NCBI GenBank assembly: GCA_002787175.1
Contig: PCWC01000110.1
Span: 1,533 to 27,836, forward strand
Reading direction: 5' to 3'
Source of the DNA: Parcubacteria group bacterium CG11_big_fil_rev_8_21_14_0_20_39_22
Lineage (GTDB): Bacteria; Patescibacteriota; Minisyncoccia; Phycocordibacterales; GCA-002787175
DNA length: 26,304 nt
This document shows positions 22,455 through 26,304 of this stretch, piece after piece. The position numbers and the translations under genes were made by a program. The first letter of the stretch is position 1, and each line of letters starts with the position of its first letter. Below the pieces are notes generated by a model. It saw only the letters and a program-made list of their open reading frames with translations, had not been told where the DNA came from and did no database searches.

Positions 22455-23102
22455 CTACTTCCCATTTTTAATTCTTTGTTTTTCAAATTTATCGAGAGCT
22501 TCAAGTGACGACCAAGTAAGTCGAACAATTTTTGTCTCTCTAAAATGTGCCAAAAGAACCGCTATAGTAACAGTCGGAATAATAGGAACCAAATTTTCTG
22601 CAAGAAAGGCGACAGCATATCGCCATACAAGTTTTTTCCATAACATTTTTCTTACAAGACTGGTTTTGCCCAATATCCATAAAAATATTATTACTGACGC
22701 TAAAACCGAAAATGATAAAGATAAAAACCGGTAGAATCCGGTAAAGACAAGTCCTACACCAGTTACTCCGACTGAGTCTGTGATAACGGAAGGAGTATCG
22801 ATTATGTCCTTAAAGACCGCCATTAAGAATATGTATATCGGGAATGACGGTATTTTGGGTTTTTGTCCCCTCATCTCTGTCACCTCTTCTTTTGACAGTG
22901 AATCTTCTCCAGCGTCGGTGAAAACTCTGTTGACGGCGTCCATCATTCTTCTGCGATCATTTAAAGATCGGGGTAATTCGTATTTTGAACCCGATCTGTT
23001 TGGGGAACTTGTATCAGTCCGGTCTGTTCCCAAAGAAGACCCTCCTCTTTCTGAAGACAGTTTTTGCTTTGCTGTTGAGGCATTTTCTGTCTCTTTAATC
23101 AT
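22455..23102 (-). CDS. Multi-TM membrane protein of the VirB4 operon
   Basis: 215 residues. The first 80 are polar, rich in Ser, Glu, Asp and Arg, and probably cytoplasmic. Three hydrophobic regions follow: about 85-103, 113-145 (long enough for one or two TMs) and 161-187, with a short basic loop (148-158) between. It ends in a charged tail. Could be a membrane component of the T4SS-like machine in the position of VirB3/VirB6-type subunits, but I see no family signature. 28 bp after virB4 and surely co-transcribed. Confidence 0.65.
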   Translation of the reverse strand: MIKETENASTAKQKLSSERGGSSLGTDRTDTSSPNRSGSKYELPRSLNDRRRMMDAVNRVFTDAGEDSLSKEEVTEMRGQKPKIPSFPIYIFLMAVFKDIIDTPSVITDSVGVTGVGLVFTGFYRFLSLSFSVLASVIIFLWILGKTSLVRKMLWKKLVWRYAVAFLAENLVPIIPTVTIAVLLAHFRETKIVRLTWSSLEALDKFEKQRIKNGK

Positions 23103-23130
23103 TTTAGAATTTATTTAAAATGTCGATACT

Positions 23131-24984
23131 TTAATACTCTAACTTTGTATCAGTTTTGGATTCATTTTGTGATTGAGAACTGTTTGCAGTAAGTTCATCT
23201 TTGGCTTTTTTGATCGAAAGTAGTTGAGATGGGTCGGAGGTTATTATCTGATCCTCAGTATAAGAAGCTATTATCTTGATAGCGACATGTTTTAATCCGA
23301 CGAAAAATATACCCTCCCCTACATCTGATTCAAGCAAAAGATACTTTTCCTCGTCGGTTAGGTTGAAGGTTTTTTGTACTGTATCGATGTTTGAAGGCGA
23401 TTGTTTCAAAAGCATTTGTATCGACGAGTTGGTTATAATCGGCAAACCGTAAGGAGATTTTAGGAAGTCGTTCACATCTTGTGTGATTGTAGATAGCCCT
23501 AAATAATATTTTCGGCCACGTTTTGCGAGTCCCAAAAGGAAGGAAGCTGTGTCTTCAGATTTCATCATCCACCACGCTTCGTCTATAACCAAGAGTCGTT
23601 TACGCAGGTTTCTTCTGATAGCGTTCCAGATATGGTGAGTAACTATGTACATTGCCACGGATTTAAGTTCGTCCTCCATATCTCGGAGTGAAAATACCAC
23701 CATTTTGCCGTTTATATCGACATTTGAAGGTCGGTTTATAAAGCCTGCCCAAGTACCACGAGTGTATTTTGACAGTCGCTGAGCTAATGATTCCCCTCCT
23801 TCCATACCAGCAAGCACGAGTTCAAAGTCCGACAAAAGTGGAGGCTCGATATTTGAAAAATCAGTATCAGGAGCAATATCTTTGAGGGCGTATGTTTCAG
23901 TTATAGCTCGGTCAATAATTGCGTCCTCTTCGGGTGTTAGTCCTCCCATCATAATTCGAAACAGTCCGACCAAGTTTATTACGTGAGACCTTAAAACATC
24001 AGCTCCAGATTCGTCTTCACTTGGGACTGGTAAGTCAAAAGGATTTATGTGGTGCTCGGAGTTTAGTGAGATATTGAAATATTTTCCTCCTACGGCTTCC
24101 GCTAAGTATTCGTACTCCCTTTCCGGGTCTATAACCAAAACCTCGGTATCAAACATAAGAGTACGAAGGATTTCGAGTTTTGTTGTGTAAGATTTTCCTG
24201 ACCCTGATTTGGCAAGAGTTACCGAGTTGTAATTTTCAAGGGAGTAACGATCAAATAGAACCAAGCTCGAATTATGCCTATTGATGCCATAAAGTATACC
24301 TTTGTCACTCGTAAGGTCGAAAGATATAAATGGGAAAATGCTCGAAAGTGGAGAGGAGTTTAGCTTTGAATGAACAGCAAGTTTATCGTTTTCAGTAGGG
24401 AGTGTGGTTTTAAAACCGTCTTCTTGTTGAAAAAGAGCCGGTTTTATATAGACAAGCTTTGCCTCAAGTATCGATTTTATCTCCGATTCGACTTTATCAA
24501 GTTCTTCTTCGCTATCTCCGTATATGGAAAGGTAGAGACCAACATCAAAAAGCCTCTCTTGTGCCTGCATCAGGTCGTCACGAAGTTGTTCCAAGTCTTG
24601 GTAGGCGGTATCAAGCATAGGGTCACGAACCAAACCTTTTTCTTCTCTGGTATGTATTTGACTTTGGACTTCAGCAACTTTCTTTTGAAATTGACGAAGC
24701 ACTTTGGATGTCTCTATGGGGTGAATATATATCGAAATATCAAAAACTTTGTCTAAGTTTATAATCGGAGCAAACCATCCTTCGGTCAAAAATCTCGGAT
24801 AAGATATAACAAAAAATGTTCTAACTATTTTATCGCCCAAATGAAGTGCCCGAGGCGTTACTTTAAGAGCCGATGGTGCTATAACATCTTTGAGTTCCAA
24901 AACCCCCGCCTCGTATATTTCTTGAGGCAATATAGAGGCAATATCGGGTTTATTTTTCTTTTTAAATATATCTAAAAGTCCCAT
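23131..24984 (-). CDS. virB4: VirB4/TraC-family secretion ATPase
   Basis: Cytoplasmic ATPase energising type IV secretion or conjugation-like machines. 617 residues. The N-terminal half has the VirB4 alpha/beta domain (YPRFLTEGWFAPIINLDKV at 62-80, then a coiled region 92-145). The C-terminal HerA/FtsK-like motor has Walker A AKSGSGKS (258-265), DPEREY (286-291), Walker B LLVIDEAWW (464-472) and a QxxSNID motif near the end. Motor residues are complete. No VirB11, VirD4 or relaxase is present here, so this is not a full conjugation system. In CPR such reduced clusters are common and their role, secretion or attachment, is open. No Shine-Dalgarno sequence. Confidence 0.93.
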   Translation of the reverse strand: MGLLDIFKKKNKPDIASILPQEIYEAGVLELKDVIAPSALKVTPRALHLGDKIVRTFFVISYPRFLTEGWFAPIINLDKVFDISIYIHPIETSKVLRQFQKKVAEVQSQIHTREEKGLVRDPMLDTAYQDLEQLRDDLMQAQERLFDVGLYLSIYGDSEEELDKVESEIKSILEAKLVYIKPALFQQEDGFKTTLPTENDKLAVHSKLNSSPLSSIFPFISFDLTSDKGILYGINRHNSSLVLFDRYSLENYNSVTLAKSGSGKSYTTKLEILRTLMFDTEVLVIDPEREYEYLAEAVGGKYFNISLNSEHHINPFDLPVPSEDESGADVLRSHVINLVGLFRIMMGGLTPEEDAIIDRAITETYALKDIAPDTDFSNIEPPLLSDFELVLAGMEGGESLAQRLSKYTRGTWAGFINRPSNVDINGKMVVFSLRDMEDELKSVAMYIVTHHIWNAIRRNLRKRLLVIDEAWWMMKSEDTASFLLGLAKRGRKYYLGLSTITQDVNDFLKSPYGLPIITNSSIQMLLKQSPSNIDTVQKTFNLTDEEKYLLLESDVGEGIFFVGLKHVAIKIIASYTEDQIITSDPSQLLSIKKAKDELTANSSQSQNESKTDTKLEY

Positions 24985-24991
24985 AAAATTA

Positions 24992-25484
24992 ACTTTACAA
25001 CCAACAACCTACAACCAACAATTTAGCACTTCGAAGTATCCATCACTCTTTTTTTAAATCCACCAAGTTGGTCGCAAATCTCTGAAATTCTTCTATATAA
25101 TACATCAAAATCTTTTTTTAAAATAATATCGTTTTTATAAAAAGTATGTGCCGCCGCCAGTGTTTCGTATGCTGAACCGAGCGATATATCTAAAAACCTG
25201 TTTAATTCTTTTTCCGACGTTTTGTCGCTACCTTCTGATATGTTTAAAATAATTGAAAACGAGGATCTGATTATTTGGCTACCTAGATCGTACTTATATT
25301 GCCGGGGAATTTTATTTGTTATAACCAGCACATCAGAAAATAGTATTTGAGAGTCTTTATATACTTTCCAATCTAAAAATCTAAATTTCTTCATATTGTC
25401 AGTTGTTTAGTTTACTGTGTGTCTTTGTTTGTCAATTTCTTATCCATCTCCTGAATTTTTGTTGTTGGTTGTCAGTTGTATAGT
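24992..25484. mobile_element. Second four-helix-bundle cassette with imperfect ends
   Basis: ACTTTACAACCAACAACC (24992-25009) matches the complement of 25467-25484 at 15 of 18 positions. A second ACAACCAACAA lies just inside on the left. On the right TTGTCAGTTGTTTAGTTT (25396-25413) is repeated with one change at 25469-25486. The only gene inside is the four-helix-bundle gene. The cassette lies between two operon genes. Mobility is inferred and ends are less exact than in the first cassette. Confidence 0.4.
25023..25394 (-). CDS. Four-helix bundle protein, second subgroup
   Basis: 123 residues, all helical. The signature LGSQIIRSSFSIILNISEGS (37-56), then KELNRFLDISLGSAYETLAAAH, is that of the four-helix-bundle family of S23/IVP-like proteins (the SIxxNIxEG subgroup). 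It differs from the 7485 gene, which carries the ASGSLAANYYEA version, so the two are not recent duplicates. It sits in the T4SS-like operon between the 213-aa gene and virB4, on the same strand, and may be co-transcribed. No Shine-Dalgarno site is seen. Function unknown. Confidence 0.88.
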   Translation of the reverse strand: MKKFRFLDWKVYKDSQILFSDVLVITNKIPRQYKYDLGSQIIRSSFSIILNISEGSDKTSEKELNRFLDISLGSAYETLAAAHTFYKNDIILKKDFDVLYRRISEICDQLGGFKKRVMDTSKC

Positions 25485-25491
25485 TTCTTGC

Positions 25492-26133
25492 TTAATTCAC
25501 TTGCATCGGTTTTTCTGTATCGCCCGGATTAAATATCTTGTAAAACAACTCTATAACCTCCTCTGTTCCAAGTTTGGCAACCCTGATACCACAACGCACC
25601 AATCCTTGTTCCACGACCGACATTCTTTGTTCCAACTGACTTCGGTTTTCCTCAAATTCTTCCATTCTGGCTTCGGTACCTTCTCTATTACTTTTTCCAG
25701 GCAATATTGAGCTTATCTTACCTCCATTTCCTGTATTTATCGATGCGGGAGCGAAAGGAACCACGATAAAGAAAGTCTTCGTCATAATATTGGTGCTCTC
25801 GGTGAAATTTTTTATAAAGCCAATATATTCCCTGGTCTGAACTTTCATAAGATCAGTTACCTGCTCCCTGTACCTTTCTTCGAGAAGTGCTATGTATGGC
25901 CTTATATCAAGCCGTCTTGATTGCATATATATTTGGGTCGAGAAGTCTAAAGAGTTTAGATAGTTTTGAAATTGAGAGATAATAGCTGTTTGATTTTCGC
26001 TTGATTTTAGAGCAAAGTTTACGGACGATGCCATAACTATACCTCTCATCGCCCCACTTTTAAGTACGACTATACCATCACGAACTTCTTTTATTGGTAC
26101 AAATTCTTGTGCTGGTTTTGATTTTATAGGCAT
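25492..26133 (-). CDS. VirB4/TraC N-terminal-domain-like protein
   Basis: 213 residues, no TM. VPIKEVRDGIVVLKSGAMRGIV followed by FQNYLNSLDFSTQIYMQSRRLDIRPYI and FTESTNIMTKTFFIVVPF follows the pattern of the VirB4/TraC N-terminal alpha/beta domain. There is no Walker motif and no ATPase domain. A likely coiled segment (about 150-175) precedes a short hydrophobic C-terminal part. The adjacent full-length VirB4 has its own such domain, so this is a stand-alone paralogous module, perhaps a docking partner. It is the first gene of the operon, with a strong promoter upstream. A PrgI assignment is not supported, as PrgI has N-terminal TMs. Confidence 0.6.
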   Translation of the reverse strand: MPIKSKPAQEFVPIKEVRDGIVVLKSGAMRGIVMASSVNFALKSSENQTAIISQFQNYLNSLDFSTQIYMQSRRLDIRPYIALLEERYREQVTDLMKVQTREYIGFIKNFTESTNIMTKTFFIVVPFAPASINTGNGGKISSILPGKSNREGTEARMEEFEENRSQLEQRMSVVEQGLVRCGIRVAKLGTEEVIELFYKIFNPGDTEKPMQVN

Positions 26134-26165
26134 AAATAAAATTCTAAATTAAAGCAGTAGCTTTT

Positions 26166-26194
26166 ATTATAACGTGGATATACTTCTATACCAA
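26166..26194 (-). promoter_or_regulatory. Promoter of the T4SS-like operon
   Basis: On minus: TTGGTA (26189-26194), 17 nt, perfect TATAAT (26166-26171). The leader to the ATG at 26133 is about 25 nt and lacks a Shine-Dalgarno sequence. Confidence 0.7.
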
Positions 26195-26271
26195 CGTAGA
26201 TCGTGTAACGTTCAGCATAAAGCCATAGAGGGTCTGTAAAGATTAGTGTGTCTCATCCCTGTTAATAAATG

Positions 26272-26304
26272 AAAATTGGTGAACCGGAAACTTCGACCAA
26301 TTTT
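26272..26304. terminator. Hairpin at the window edge
   Basis: AAAATTGGT (26272-26280) and ACCAATTTT (26296-26304) form a 9-bp stem with a 15-nt loop. It may end a gene beyond the window. The right flank is cut off. Confidence 0.4.

Noticed and set aside
25492..26133. PrgI-family assignment for the first operon gene
   Set aside because: PrgI proteins start with two TM helices, and this protein has none. The pattern fits the VirB4/TraC N-terminal domain better.

Overview
The window looks like a chromosomal segment of a Patescibacteria (CPR) bacterium, probably in or near the Parcubacteria. That placement is inference from gene content, not from a marker tree. The supporting signs are the TyrRS, RuvC, YebC and YidC variants, a minimal DciA/DUF721 protein beside dnaN with no recF or gyrB in sight, and a stripped-down type IV secretion-like cluster with a T4SS_pilin-type protein and a VirB4 ATPase. 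Base composition is AT-rich overall. Two patches are visibly more GC-rich: the 5.3-6.2 kb gene and the 0.3-1.2 kb gene.

Layout. 0.2-1.2 kb: a minus-strand two-TM protein with a disordered cytoplasmic tail. 1.7-4.9 kb: pilB and ruvB on plus, separated by a candidate structured RNA and a truncated copy of a dispersed hairpin repeat. 4.9-6.7 kb: an inverted-repeat-rich gap and a minus-strand DHH-like hydrolase with a strong sigma70-type promoter and a leader of about 450 nt holding short ORFs. 6.9-8.4 kb: yebC and ruvC, separated by a four-helix-bundle gene framed by perfect 20-bp inverted repeats. 8.4-9.1 kb: hairpins and a tiny acidic ORF. 9.1-13.2 kb: tyrS (minus) and a class A penicillin-binding protein (plus). 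13.2-18.7 kb: the replication-origin neighbourhood, with DUF721, dnaN and dnaA on minus, and rpmH, rnpA, yidC and jag on plus. 18.8-26.2 kb: a minus-strand operon read from a TTGGTA-17-TATAAT promoter at about 26.17-26.19 kb. It encodes a VirB4-N-like protein, a second four-helix-bundle gene, VirB4, a membrane protein, a secreted beta-rich protein, a pilin-like protein and an anchored propeller-like protein.

How the parts fit. DnaA, DnaN and the DciA-like protein would start and load replication at the adjacent AT-rich region. RpmH, RnpA, YidC and Jag form the classical ribosome/RNase P/membrane-insertion set. PBP1A builds the wall and RuvB and RuvC process Holliday junctions. PilB may drive a type IV pilus. 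The VirB4 operon probably assembles a cell-envelope export or attachment machine.

The most unusual signals are two four-helix-bundle cassettes sitting in gaps of otherwise coherent gene sets with terminal inverted repeats, one of which ends exactly at the ruvC start codon. Next are the candidate structured RNA upstream of ruvB, the leader of the DHH-like gene, and several genes whose -10 box lies only 6-10 nt upstream of the ATG (leaderless or near-leaderless). No tRNA, rRNA, CRISPR array or transposase was seen.
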